A DNA stretch of 64,000 bases from Microbacterium croceum (GCF_023091245.1 NZ_JAHWXN010000001.1:1426001-1490000); one strand, 5' to 3'; counted from the stretch's first letter, positions 39,821-49,485 are shown. Made by a program: numbers and translations. Notes: generated by a model not told the origin, from the sequence alone.

Positions 39821-40611
39821 GTCTCGAAATCGAGCTCGGAGAACTCGCCGCGGAGATCGCACGGGAGGCCGGAGCACTCGCCACACAGCGCCGGACGGAG
39901 GGCGTACAGCTCGCGGCCACCAAGTCGACGCTCGCCGACATCGTCACCGACGCGGATCGCGAGGTCGAGAACCTGATCCGAGAGCGGCTGCGCTCCGTGC
40001 GTCCGGATGATGGCTTTCTCGGTGAGGAGTCCGATGCCGAAGTGGGCGCGAGTGGCATCACCTGGGTGGTCGACCCGATCGACGGCACCGTGAACTATGC
40101 GTACGGCATCCCCGCGTACAACGTGAGCATCGCCGCGGTGCGGGGGGCTCCGCTTCCGGAGTCGTGGGAGGCGTTGGCTGGTGCGGTGTTCGCGCCGGTG
40201 TTCGGCGAACTCTTCACCGCGGTGCGGGGCGAAGGGGCGTGGCTCGACGGCCAGCGGCTCCGCGTGACCTCCAAGACTCCCGCCGGCGCATTGCTCGCCA
40301 CTGGATTCGGATACGACCCGTCGACGCACGACGGTGACCTCGCCCTGGTGCGGCGCGTGATGCCCATGGCCCGGGATCTGCGCCGGATGGGCTCAGCCGC
40401 GCTCGACCTCGCCTATGTCGCGGCCGGTCGCTTGGACGGGTACTTCGAACGCGGCCTCAAGCCGTGGGACTTCGCGGCCGGCGCCCTGCTGGTCACAGAG
40501 GCGGGGGGAGTGGTCTCACGCAGAGACGTCGATTCTCCCCGCCCGATGCTGATCGCCGGCGGAGCCGCTGTGCACCAGCAGCTGACGGCGATCGTGGAGA
40601 ACGAACAGTGA
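39817..40611 (+). CDS. Inositol monophosphatase family phosphatase
   Basis: The product has 264 residues. Metal-binding motifs in order are GEESD (~68), WVVDPIDGTVNY (~84-95) and GLKPWDFAAGALLVTEAGG (~213-231), all intact for Li+-sensitive Mg-phosphatases. Substrates in actinobacteria include inositol-1-phosphate, histidinol-phosphate and NADP. GTG 39817 overlaps the preceding membrane-protein stop. The gene ends 64 nt before the M23 peptidase. Confidence 0.88.
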   Translation: MSLEIELGELAAEIAREAGALATQRRTEGVQLAATKSTLADIVTDADREVENLIRERLRSVRPDDGFLGEESDAEVGASGITWVVDPIDGTVNYAYGIPAYNVSIAAVRGAPLPESWEALAGAVFAPVFGELFTAVRGEGAWLDGQRLRVTSKTPAGALLATGFGYDPSTHDGDLALVRRVMPMARDLRRMGSAALDLAYVAAGRLDGYFERGLKPWDFAAGALLVTEAGGVVSRRDVDSPRPMLIAGGAAVHQQLTAIVENEQ

Positions 40612-40675
40612 ACGGCACATGGCTTTCCCAGCCTCGGCAGGGTAGGGTTTATGCGATCGTTACTTTCATCCCCGA

Positions 40676-41932
40676 ATGATGAGAGCTGAGCAAGCGCCCC
40701 CGAGCTTCCCGCACGACCCGAGAGAATCGCTTTTGCCCTTCGAGAACTCCCCGGCTGATGCCGCGCCCACGCGTCGCTCCAGCCGACTCCGCACAGCGGC
40801 CTTCGAGGCCCCCGCGGCGGGTACGACGGACTCTGCCTCCATTGACTCCGCCGTGGCCCGCGCCACCGCGACCCCGCTGTCGCGCCGCGCTGTCCGCGCG
40901 CGGATGACCGCCGAGACTCCCGTCGCAGACACAGCCGATGAGGCCGTCAGCATCCCGACTCCGGCCGAGCTGCTGGACGAGAGTGTCGAGACGCCGTCGA
41001 TTCCTTTCGTCGCAGCCCCCGCTGCCGCGGCGGAGGCCGATGCGCACGCCGACGCGTTCGAGCTCGCCTCCCGCGCGTTCCGCGCCGTGACCGGTCCGGT
41101 CGCCCTGCAGCAGACCTCCGCGCCGAACGGATCCGACGACGAGGGCACGGAGAGCGTCGCCGCTCCCGACGCGCACGTCGCACCGCGCCGTCCGCGCAAC
41201 GCCCGCAAGTTCCTCGCCCTTGGTGCCACGGTCGGTGTCATGAGCCTCGCCGGTCTCCTCGCCGTCTCGATGACGCTCCCCGCGGAGGCTGTCGCCGCGG
41301 CGCAAGGCACCTCGGTCGCCTCCACCTCACTGGTCGCCGGCTCCGCCGCGGCGAAGGGCGCAGCAGGCGACGATGAGATCCAGGCGTTCATCGCCTCCTC
41401 CGACGTGCAGAGCGAGTCGCTCGCCCGTGACGACGACTTCAGCACGATCTCCCTCGTCGATGTCGCTGCAGAACAGGGCATCAACTACTCCAGCGAGATC
41501 TTCACCAACGACCCCGACGCCGCGATCCAGTGGCCCTTCATGGTCGGTGTGGGGATGAGTTACGGCTACGGCATGCGCAGCGGACGCCTGCACGAGGGCA
41601 TCGACTTCGTGCCCGGCGACGGCGCGCCCGTCCAGGCCATCGCCGACGGAACCGTGCGCATCGCGACCGAGCAGGGCGGCGCCTACGGGGTGACGGTCTA
41701 CATCGATCACGTGATCGACGGATCTGTCATCACGAGCCACTACTCGCACATGCAGTACGGCTCGCTGCGGGTCAAGGCCGGAGACAAGGTCACGGTCGGT
41801 ACCGTCGTCGGCAAGACCGGAAACACCGGACGCTCCTACGGCGCCCACATGCACTTCGAGCTCATCGTCAACGGAACGACCATCGATCCGCTGCCGTGGT
41901 TGCGCGAGAATGCGGGTCGGTACTCGTACTGA
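40676..41932 (+). CDS. M23 family peptidoglycan metallopeptidase
   Basis: The product has 418 residues. A long Ala/Thr-rich cytosolic N-terminus precedes one membrane helix or signal anchor (~180-205, KFLALGATVGVMSLAGLLAV). The C-terminal LytM domain has the zinc motif HEGIDF (H306, D310), a SHYSHM block and HMHFEL (H391/H393). It is predicted to cut peptidoglycan cross-bridges outside the membrane or to serve as an amidase activator. All zinc ligands are present, so it should be active. The large N-terminal extension is unusual for the family. Confidence 0.87.
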   Translation: MMRAEQAPPSFPHDPRESLLPFENSPADAAPTRRSSRLRTAAFEAPAAGTTDSASIDSAVARATATPLSRRAVRARMTAETPVADTADEAVSIPTPAELLDESVETPSIPFVAAPAAAAEADAHADAFELASRAFRAVTGPVALQQTSAPNGSDDEGTESVAAPDAHVAPRRPRNARKFLALGATVGVMSLAGLLAVSMTLPAEAVAAAQGTSVASTSLVAGSAAAKGAAGDDEIQAFIASSDVQSESLARDDDFSTISLVDVAAEQGINYSSEIFTNDPDAAIQWPFMVGVGMSYGYGMRSGRLHEGIDFVPGDGAPVQAIADGTVRIATEQGGAYGVTVYIDHVIDGSVITSHYSHMQYGSLRVKAGDKVTVGTVVGKTGNTGRSYGAHMHFELIVNGTTIDPLPWLRENAGRYSY

Positions 41933-41999
41933 CGGCTCGATTTCATGAGGACGCCACAGTGATGGTATTCTCGTACGGTTGCCCCGCGAGGGGCAGCAC

Positions 42000-42071
42000 G
42001 CCCCGATAGCTCAGTGGCAGAGCACTTCCATGGTAAGGAAGGGGTCGTCAGTTCAATCCTGACTCGGGGCT
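42000..42071 (+). tRNA. tRNA-Thr (anticodon GGT)
   Basis: Acceptor GCCCCGA (42000-42006) pairs with TCGGGGC (42064-42070), with discriminator T. The anticodon loop ATGGTAA gives GGT. The D-arm GCTCAGTGGCAGAGC and T-arm are intact. CCA is not encoded, unlike tRNA-Tyr. Confidence 0.95.
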
Positions 42072-42105
42072 CGCAGCATTCTTCTCACGCGGACGGATGC
42101 CTCGC

Positions 42106-42179
42106 GGCAGGGTAGCTCAGCTGGTTAGAGCGCACGACTCATAATCGTGAGGTCGCGGGTTCAAGCCCCGCTCCTGCTA
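42106..42179 (+). tRNA. tRNA-Met (anticodon CAT), elongator type
   Basis: Acceptor GGCAGGG (42106-42112) pairs with TCCTGCT (42172-42178) including two G-U pairs. The anticodon loop CTCATAA gives CAT. A base-paired first position and absence of the three G-C pairs of initiator anticodon stems argue for the elongator. A tRNA-Ile with lysidine-modified CAT is the less likely alternative. Confidence 0.9.
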
Positions 42180-42188
42180 CAGACTCAG

Positions 42189-42211
42189 ACCCCCGGTTTT
42201 CCGGGGGTTTT
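42189..42211 (+). terminator. Terminator after the tRNA-Thr/tRNA-Met pair
   Basis: ACCCCCGG (42189-42196), TTTT loop, CCGGGGGT (42201-42208), then TTTTG. This is the only textbook T-run terminator in the window besides rpoC. Confidence 0.9.
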
Positions 42212-42398
42212 GTCGTATCCAGGGCGATGGGCGGAGCGGCCGGGGGAGTGGTGTGCAGGCCTTGTGCTGGACGCGGCTCGAGGCAGCTGACCGCTGGCCG
42301 TTGTCGGTGCCTGCGCGTTACGCTTGAGGTACGGCGGGCAGTAGCCCTCGGAGCCTGGCAGTCTTCCGGACGGTATGACGAGCCAGGCTCACGTGTGT

Positions 42399-42500
42399 CT
42401 ACAGCCGGGTGACCCGGGACGCGACGATCCTCTCGACGCGGCGGATCCAGTCCAAACCGTTCGAGTAGCTGCGAGCGACAGCGTCGCTCACCAGATCAAG
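42399..42500 (-). pseudogene. Possible C-terminal gene remnant
   Basis: The gap 42212-42609 has no complete gene. On the minus strand the last ~31 codons before TAG (42401-42399) look protein-like and GC3-rich (LVSDAVARSYSNGLDWIRRV, then ERIVASRVTRL). No plausible N-terminal part or start exists upstream. No family was recognised. It fits a decayed gene near a tRNA cluster. Confidence 0.25.
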
Positions 42501-42609
42501 GCGACCGCGTCGCAGTCGCGGGGCTGGAGGGGCGCATCTGCGTGTTGTCGCAGGGCGCAAACGCCCCTTGCCCTCGACTTCGTGTGGAGTTGATGGGATT
42601 GTTGGCTGT

Positions 42610-42717
42610 ATGAAGGCGAATGCGAGCAGGGTCGAGCGCCGGTACGCCATCATCGGCTTGATGTTCTTCGTCATCGGGGTTCCTCTAGGGGTGCTGGCGA
42701 TCTTCCTCTTCCAATAG
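42610..42717 (+). CDS. Possible single-helix small membrane protein
   Basis: The frame gives 35 residues: a basic start (MKANASRVERRYA) then one hydrophobic helix (IIGLMFFVIGVPLGVLAIFL) ending FQ. GC-rich third positions and the clean N-in topology suggest it is translated, but no Shine-Dalgarno or TANNNT box precedes ATG 42610. It could be a true small protein or the tail of a lost gene. Bases 42718-42930 hold nothing else recognisable. Confidence 0.35.
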   Translation: MKANASRVERRYAIIGLMFFVIGVPLGVLAIFLFQ

Positions 42718-42946
42718 ACGGAGTGGTTCCACGAGGCGCGCGCCAGGGTGCCCGTGCGAAGTCCCCGGAGGAGCGTGCAGCCCGCCGTGCCGCCGGTCGC
42801 TCGTCCGGCCACGCCATGAGTTGCACCTGCGAGGCATCCAGGCCGCTGCCGACGTCGGCACGTGTGTTTGCCTCCATCCACGCGCGGAGCTCTTCTCTCG
42901 GCTGCCGCCGTGTCAGGTTCGCGGTCGCGGTGCTAGCGTCGCTCCC

Positions 42947-43423
42947 ATGCGCAGAAGCTCGCCCCGGTCATCCGCACTGGCAGCGCTCATCGGACTTCTC
43001 GTCGCGAGCACGCTCACCGGCTGCGCGGGCTTCTTCGATGTGTACCCCAACGCCGAGGAGCCGGCAGATCTCGTCGGCACCTGGGAGCACGGTGACGGGC
43101 GATTGGCCCTGCACGAAGACGGCACCTTCGAGATGACAGACATGCCGGAGTGGGTCACGACCGGTGACTCGAGTCTCTCCGAATCCGATGCGACAGTGGC
43201 TTGCTCCGGTACGTGGGAGCTCTCGGTCGAGACCCAGAACTTCTGGCTGGTCAGCGCCGATACGGGCTGCGGGGGTGGTGGCTTCGCTACTGGTCGATCG
43301 GGCGAGATGACGATCGCCTTCGGGATAGACAGCGGCTCCGGCGATCCGCGCTGCTGGGAACTTGTGCGGGAGGGCTCGGAACTCGCACCGCGCGGCTACG
43401 ACGAATGCCTGCAGTACAACTAG
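42947..43423 (+). CDS. Putative lipoprotein
   Basis: The product has 158 residues. A basic N-region and hydrophobic stretch end at the lipobox LTGC, then a compact beta-rich domain (DLVGTWEHGDGRLALHEDGT is the kind of start seen in lipocalin/META-like folds). Cys at CSGTWE, TGCGGGG, RCWE and ECLQ may form disulfides. TAGCGT at 42934-42939 lies 7 nt before the ATG, so translation is probably leaderless. Its 3' end abuts the point where the neighbouring PNPOx pseudogene is cut, suggesting it arrived by the same rearrangement. Confidence 0.7.
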   Translation: MRRSSPRSSALAALIGLLVASTLTGCAGFFDVYPNAEEPADLVGTWEHGDGRLALHEDGTFEMTDMPEWVTTGDSSLSESDATVACSGTWELSVETQNFWLVSADTGCGGGGFATGRSGEMTIAFGIDSGSGDPRCWELVREGSELAPRGYDECLQYN

Positions 43424-43781
43424 GGTCGCGCTCGATGTTCTCGAGAGTGTCGAGGCGATTGTTGCCGGGCCGGTCGGGGATTGCGAGCGTCGGATGGTCG
43501 AGGACTTCGACGAAACCCGCTCGATCGCCTCGGGGCGAGACATCCGTACTGTCCGCCGTCGAACCGATGAAGACGATGGGGCTGTGCGCGATGAACGCAC
43601 GGCAGTGTGCATCGGGGCGCGTCAGCCCATTTCGGACGGCGATGTCGTCTTGCGGTGGCGTCTTGTAGAGCGACAGAAGCTCCTGGAGGCTGGGCACGAG
43701 TCTCATCGGATCGCCTGCACGCTCGGCCTCCCTCGTGATCTCGTGCGCGGGGCCGAGCATGCGCAGCCACGTCAGCGACAA
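43424..43781 (-). pseudogene. Truncated pyridoxamine 5'-phosphate oxidase family gene
   Basis: The first ~119 codons from ATG 43781 match the FMN-binding PNPOx-like (MSMEG_1061-type) family: HCRAFIAHSPIVFIGSTADS, TDVSPRGDRAGFVEVLDHPT, LAIPDRPGNNRLDTLENIER. The resemblance stops at about 43424, exactly at the lipoprotein stop on the other strand, and the frame then runs into antisense of that gene. The usual C-terminal half (about 80-90 residues completing the FMN barrel) is missing. The enzyme cannot be functional as read. Confidence 0.7.
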
Positions 43782-43892
43782 CTGATTTGTGACGAATCCG
43801 CCGCTTCGACCGTCTTACTGATGAGCGACCACCTCGCTCCTGACCGAAGCCCACAGGGATGCGGTCGGACACACATCGAGACAGGACTCGTC

Positions 43893-44423
43893 ATGGCAAA
43901 CCAGGACCAGAACACCCCCACCACTCCCGCGGAGTCGGAGCTCGCTCAGGCCACGCCGAAGACGGCCGCGCCGAAGTCCACTGCGGCATCGCGCGTCGAC
44001 CGCTCGAGCACGTTCTCCACGTCGCGGGTCCCCGCAGATGAGAACGCCGCCGGGAAGACGGTCATCGCCGACGGCGTGGTCGCCAAGATCGCCGGTATCG
44101 CCGCCCGTGAGGTTCCGGGCGTGTACGCGCTCGGCGGTGGCGGAGCACGCGCCTTTGGTGCGATCCGCGACGTCATCAACGCGACCGACCTCGCGCAGGG
44201 TGTCAAGGTCGAGGTCGGCGAGACCCAGGCCGCGGCTGACCTGACCATCGTGGTCGAGTACCCGGCTCCCGTGCAGGAAGTCGCCGGCAACGTGCGCGCC
44301 GCGGTCGCCGGTGCCATCAGCCGTCTGGTCGGACTCGAGGTCGTCGAGGTCAACGTCGAGGTCAACGACGTGCACGTCCCCGGCGACGACAGCGACACCG
44401 AAGAGGAGTCGCGAGTCTCATGA
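43893..44423 (+). CDS. Asp23/Gls24 family envelope stress protein (first paralog)
   Basis: The product has 176 residues. A ~55-residue Ala/Thr-rich N-terminus precedes the Asp23 domain: VIADGVVAKIAGIAAREVPG, VEVGETQAAADLTIVVEYPA, VVEVNVEVNDVHVPGDD. Asp23 is a cytosolic protein tethered to the membrane by AmaP in Staphylococcus. It heads a five-gene overlapping operon ending in an AmaP-like gene. The core is nearly identical to the paralog at 48730-49152. Confidence 0.9.
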   Translation: MANQDQNTPTTPAESELAQATPKTAAPKSTAASRVDRSSTFSTSRVPADENAAGKTVIADGVVAKIAGIAAREVPGVYALGGGGARAFGAIRDVINATDLAQGVKVEVGETQAAADLTIVVEYPAPVQEVAGNVRAAVAGAISRLVGLEVVEVNVEVNDVHVPGDDSDTEEESRVS

Positions 44424-44608
44424 GCCCCACCACGACCGGCGCCCTGATCGGCGCCCTCCTCGCTCTGGCGGCGCTGCTGTTCGGGTTCTGGGGATTCCTC
44501 CTCATGGCCCTGTTCGCAGGCATCGGAGCGCTCGTCGGCCGCATCGCCTCGGGCAAGATCGACGTGCGCGGTCTCGCTGATGCCTTCACCGGGCGGCGTA
44601 CCTCCTGA
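44420..44608 (+). CDS. Small two-helix membrane protein of the Asp23 operon
   Basis: The product has 62 residues with two hydrophobic segments (TGALIGALLALAALLFGFWG, FLLMALFAGIGALVGRIASG) and a short polar tail. Size and context match the DUF2273-like small membrane proteins found beside Asp23 genes. ATG overlaps the preceding stop (ATGA), and its own stop overlaps the next start (TGATG). It may help anchor the Asp23-type proteins. Confidence 0.7.
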   Translation: MSPTTTGALIGALLALAALLFGFWGFLLMALFAGIGALVGRIASGKIDVRGLADAFTGRRTS

Positions 44609-45003
44609 TGCGCGCCGACCAGCACATCATCCCCGGTGGTGGCCCTTCCGGGGTCACCACCGGCGGGGTCACCGTTCCCGGCCGCATCGACGTGAAAGAG
44701 CGCGTGTACCGTACGGTCACCGAACAGGCGTCAGCGACGTTGATCGGTGTGCCTCGTGGTGACGTGAAGGTCGATGTCACCGAGCATCCGGCCGGCATCG
44801 CCGTCCGCATCGCCACCCCTCTTCCCATACCCGACCTGGACGACACCGCCGCGATCGCGCAGACCGTGCCGGTGCTCGATCAGGCTCGTGAGCTGCAGGA
44901 GCAGTTGCAGCAGCGCCTGACGACTCTGCTCGGCAGAGACGTCCATCGGATCAACCTCACCATCACCGGCGCCACGACGCCGGTAAGGAGACGAGTGCTA
45001 TGA
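44608..45003 (+). CDS. Asp23/Gls24-like protein (second member of operon)
   Basis: The product has 131 residues. The N-terminal ~30 residues are Gly/Pro-rich. The rest has the alternating strand pattern of Asp23 domains (VYRTVTEQASATLIGVPRGD, VKVDVTEHPAGIAVRIATPL) and ends in INLTITGATTPVRRRVL. The similarity is weaker than in the flanking paralogs. It overlaps both neighbours by 1-4 bases. Probably a partner of the first Asp23 protein. Confidence 0.6.
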   Translation: MRADQHIIPGGGPSGVTTGGVTVPGRIDVKERVYRTVTEQASATLIGVPRGDVKVDVTEHPAGIAVRIATPLPIPDLDDTAAIAQTVPVLDQARELQEQLQQRLTTLLGRDVHRINLTITGATTPVRRRVL

Positions 45004-45584
45004 GTACGCCCGTGCTGCGCCGCGTCGTGCGACGCGAGACGCATTCGCCCCGGACCGTTGCGGTGTTCGTCGCCGTCATCGTCCTCATCCTGGCCCTCGC
45101 GTACATCGGGCTGGAGATCGTGCTGTACATCGCCGCACAGCCGGCACTCCTGGCGGGTCCCGTCGCCGGCTGGGGATGGCTGGTCGGCCTGCCGACGGCG
45201 CAGCCCGCAGGGCTCGTCATCGCCGGCAGTGTCGTGCTGGCCGTGATCGGTCTGATCTTCATCTGGCTGGCGGTCATGCCTGGAAGGCTGTCGAAGCACA
45301 CCCTCGAGGCCGGAGGTCGCGCTGTCGTCGTCGACAACGGTGTGATCGCGAGTGCGCTCGCCCAGCACCTCTCCGAGGAGATCGGCATCGCGCGCGAGAA
45401 CATCACCGTCGGCGTCGGTCACCGCAGCGTCGATGTCACGGTGCGGCCCGGCGCGGGCATCGCGCTCGACAAGAGCGACGTGCAGACGGCGGCAGAGGCC
45501 GAACTCGGCACCTATCGACTGACACGCCCCGTTCGCACCCGCGTGCGCATCGAGCGCCCGACCGAGAAGGAAGACGAGCTGTGA
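45000..45584 (+). CDS. DUF6286-like membrane protein of the Asp23 operon
   Basis: The product has 194 residues. Two membrane helices (~22-46, TVAVFVAVIVLILALAYIGL, and ~72-96, GLVIAGSVVLAVIGLIFIWL) are followed by a soluble Asp23-like domain (HTLEAGGRAVVVDNGVIASA, LSEEIGIARENITVGVGHRS). This fusion of membrane anchor and Asp23-type domain fits the actinobacterial DUF6286 family. It overlaps neighbouring genes by 4 bases on each side. Confidence 0.65.
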   Translation: MSTPVLRRVVRRETHSPRTVAVFVAVIVLILALAYIGLEIVLYIAAQPALLAGPVAGWGWLVGLPTAQPAGLVIAGSVVLAVIGLIFIWLAVMPGRLSKHTLEAGGRAVVVDNGVIASALAQHLSEEIGIARENITVGVGHRSVDVTVRPGAGIALDKSDVQTAAEAELGTYRLTRPVRTRVRIERPTEKEDEL

Positions 45585-46195
45585 ACAACACGAACCGTGC
45601 GCTGAACCGCACCCTGTTGCTGATCATCGGACTGCTGTTCCTCGGTCTGGGCGCGATCGGGATCGCGATCATGACGTGGCCCACCGCCGCAGACGTGTGG
45701 AAGGCCGGTGCCAAGGGGGCGCAATCCTGGCTCGACCAGGCGTTCGCGTCGACGCAGATCGCCGGCAGCCAGATCACCTGGATCGCCGTGGGCGGTGTGG
45801 CGGCGATCGTCGTGGTCATCATCCTGCTGATCCTCGCGCTCACCAGCGTGGCAGGGCATCGGTCGAAGACGATCTTCCGCTCATCTGGCACGCAGAACCC
45901 CCTCGGCCGGGTCACCGTCACCGAGTCGTTCGTGTCGGATGCCGTGAAGAACTCGCTCGACACGCGAGACGAGATCCTCTCGACGCACGTGACGGCGAAC
46001 GACATCCGCCGGGAGCCGGTGCTGCACGTCGCGGTCACCCCGCGCCAGAACACGGACCCGCGGATGCTCGCCGACCACGTGGATCGCCTGCTCGCCAACC
46101 TCGCCACCCTGACCGGTCGTGAGACCGAGACCTACATCTCGATCCACACGGGGCTGCGGGCGCGGCTCGCGCACGATCAGCGCCGCCTGTCCTGA
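45581..46195 (+). CDS. amaP: Alkaline shock membrane anchor protein AmaP-like
   Basis: The product has 204 residues. There are two N-terminal membrane helices (~10-32 and ~63-86) and a cytosolic domain (SGTQNPLGRVTVTESFVSDA, VKNSLDTRDEILSTHVTAND). AmaP anchors Asp23 to the inner face of the membrane in firmicutes. The operon position directly behind Asp23-family genes supports that role here. GTG 45581 overlaps the previous stop and follows GAAGGAAG. It is the last gene before a strong terminator. Confidence 0.75.
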   Translation: MNNTNRALNRTLLLIIGLLFLGLGAIGIAIMTWPTAADVWKAGAKGAQSWLDQAFASTQIAGSQITWIAVGGVAAIVVVIILLILALTSVAGHRSKTIFRSSGTQNPLGRVTVTESFVSDAVKNSLDTRDEILSTHVTANDIRREPVLHVAVTPRQNTDPRMLADHVDRLLANLATLTGRETETYISIHTGLRARLAHDQRRLS

Positions 46196-46223
46196 GCCGG
46201 ATACCGCCTTCGGCGGACGCAGA

Positions 46224-46250
46224 AAGCCCCGGCCGCATCGGCCGGGGCTT
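46224..46250. terminator. Terminator between amaP and the DHA2 pump
   Basis: A 12-bp perfect stem (AAGCCCCGGCCG, 46224-46235 / 46239-46250) with CAT loop separates two convergent genes and ends 8 bases before the pump stop codon. It can act on both strands. Confidence 0.8.
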
Positions 46251-46257
46251 CGTGCGT

Positions 46258-47940
<1,683 letters not shown>

Positions 47941-48552
47941 TCAGCAGTCTCTCTGTGACAGTGTGTAGGCGGAGCGGGCGATGTCGAGGCGTCGAGCCAG
48001 CAGGTCCGCGAAGGGCTCGGTGGATTGATGGTGAAGGAGCTGATCCATGCAGAGGCGCACGAGGGCGCCGACGGTGTGGACGATGACCTCGGCGCGGAGA
48101 TCCGCGTCGGGTCCACTGTCCGGCCGCTGGACGATCAGGCCCATGTCGCGTCGCTCGTTCTTCGCGAGCTGCTCGAAGGCCGCCTTGAGCAGGCGCGGTT
48201 CCTGCTCGATCACGGCGAAGAGCGCGGGGGCGTCGTCCAGCGGATTGAAGAGGTCGAAGCGACGGGCCGTGAGCTCGATGAAGTCGTCGAGCAGGTCGCC
48301 ATCCCGCGAGAGGAATGCTGCTTCGAGCTGCTCCTGCCGGGAGTCGATCACGGCGAATCCGAAGACCGCGTTCTCCTTGCTCTCGAAGTAGTTGAAGAAC
48401 GTGCGGCGGGAGACTCCGACCGAGGAGCAGAGCTCCTCGATCGTGAAGCCGGCGAAACCGTGTTCCGACGTCAGCGCACGGGCGGTCGTCGTGAGCGCGC
48501 GTGATGTCTCGCGCTTGCGCTGCTCGCGCAATGATCCTGCACTGTCATCCAT
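47941..48552 (-). CDS. TetR family repressor of the DHA2 pump
   Basis: The product has 203 residues. The HTH lies at ~27-60 (GFAGFTIEELCSSVGVSRRT, FFNYFESKENAVFGF), the standard TetR DNA-binding pattern. The C-terminal ligand domain is less conserved. ATG 48552 is preferred. The in-frame TTG at 48561 falls inside the operator. No Shine-Dalgarno is present. It is transcribed with the pump and is expected to repress both until a drug binds. Confidence 0.87.
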   Translation of the reverse strand: MDDSAGSLREQRKRETSRALTTTARALTSEHGFAGFTIEELCSSVGVSRRTFFNYFESKENAVFGFAVIDSRQEQLEAAFLSRDGDLLDDFIELTARRFDLFNPLDDAPALFAVIEQEPRLLKAAFEQLAKNERRDMGLIVQRPDSGPDADLRAEVIVHTVGALVRLCMDQLLHHQSTEPFADLLARRLDIARSAYTLSQRDC

Positions 48553-48587
48553 AGAGTGCAATTCTGCACTCTCAATCTAAGAGTGCA
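48553..48587. promoter_or_regulatory. Operator of the TetR/DHA2 operon
   Basis: AGAGTGCA (48553-48560) and TGCACTCT (48565-48572) form a perfect inverted repeat around ATTC, immediately upstream of the TetR ATG. A third half-site AGAGTGCA lies at 48580-48587. This is a typical autoregulatory TetR site. Confidence 0.7.
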
Positions 48588-48729
48588 CTGTGAACGGTCG
48601 CGATGAGCCGTCCGAGAAAAAGTTCGAACGAATCTGTGACGAATTCCGTGGTCGACACGTCTTAGGGGTGTCGATCGAAAACGACCCGCACTCCCCACCG
48701 GAGGCGGCGCACAGATGAAGGAGAGCAGC

Positions 48730-49152
48730 ATGGCGAACGCGGCAGGCGGCATTCAGGTCCAGGCGACGCAGGGTCCTGCGACCGGGAAGACCACGATCGA
48801 AGACGGCGTCGTCGCCAAGATCGCCGGTATCGCCGCCCGCGAGGTACCTGGCGTGTACGCCCTCGGCGGGGGAGCGGCGCGTGTCGTCGGCGCCATCCGA
48901 GACGCCCTCAACACCACGGATCTCTCACAGGGCATCACCGTCGAGGTCGGCGAGACCCAGGTCGCGGTCGATGTGACGATCGTCGCCGAGTACCCGGTGG
49001 CCCTGCAGAAGGTGGCTGACGATGTGCGGACGGCCATCCACGGTGTGATGGTCGAACTCGTCGGCATGGAGGTCGTCGAGATCAACGTGACCATCAACGA
49101 CGTGCACATCCCCGCGGATGACGCCGATGATGCAGCGTCATCGCGCATCTGA
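48730..49152 (+). CDS. Asp23/Gls24 family envelope stress protein (second locus)
   Basis: The product has 140 residues. IEDGVVAKIAGIAAREVPGV and VEVGETQVAVDVTIVAEYPV repeat the core of the 43893-44423 protein with few changes, pointing to a recent duplication. ATG 48730 follows AAGGAG at 6 nt. An ATG at 48715 lies within that site's upstream region and is unlikely. It is the first of a group with CsbD and a small membrane protein, without its own AmaP anchor. Confidence 0.9.
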   Translation: MANAAGGIQVQATQGPATGKTTIEDGVVAKIAGIAAREVPGVYALGGGAARVVGAIRDALNTTDLSQGITVEVGETQVAVDVTIVAEYPVALQKVADDVRTAIHGVMVELVGMEVVEINVTINDVHIPADDADDAASSRI

Positions 49153-49253
49153 CGCACCCGCGACACGCATTCACGACAACGGACTTCCCGCGGCATCGAC
49201 GGGGGAGAGTATTCGGAACCGAGATCCGGGGCCGAACGGAGGAAGGAAGAGAC

Positions 49254-49427
49254 ATGAGCGCTGAAGACAAGATCAAGGCCGCTGCAGAGAAGATCTCCGG
49301 CAAGGCCAAGGAGGTCGTCGGCAACGTCACCAACGACGACAAGCTCGTCGCTGAGGGCAAGGCCGAGCAGACGAAGGGCAACGTCCGTGATGCTGCCGAG
49401 AACGTGAAGGACGCGTTCAAGAAGTAA
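49254..49427 (+). CDS. CsbD family stress protein
   Basis: The product has 57 residues, rich in Lys, Glu and Ala (MSAEDKIKAAAEKISGKAKE, VVGNVTNDDKLVAEGKAEQT, KGNVRDAAENVKDAFKK). This is the CsbD signature: short, hydrophilic, helical, general-stress-induced, with unknown molecular role. GGAGGAAGGAAG precedes ATG 49254, one of the strongest ribosome sites here, suggesting high expression. It sits 101 bases after the Asp23 paralog. Confidence 0.9.
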   Translation: MSAEDKIKAAAEKISGKAKEVVGNVTNDDKLVAEGKAEQTKGNVRDAAENVKDAFKK

Positions 49428-49485
49428 GCGGATCGTCGGGGAGGGGGCGCGCACCCCTCCCCACCGTTCCTCGAAAGGACACGTC

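Noticed and set aside
42106..42179. Initiator tRNA-Met
   Set aside because: The first acceptor pair is G-U paired rather than mismatched and the anticodon stem lacks three consecutive G-C pairs, so elongator tRNA-Met is the better call.
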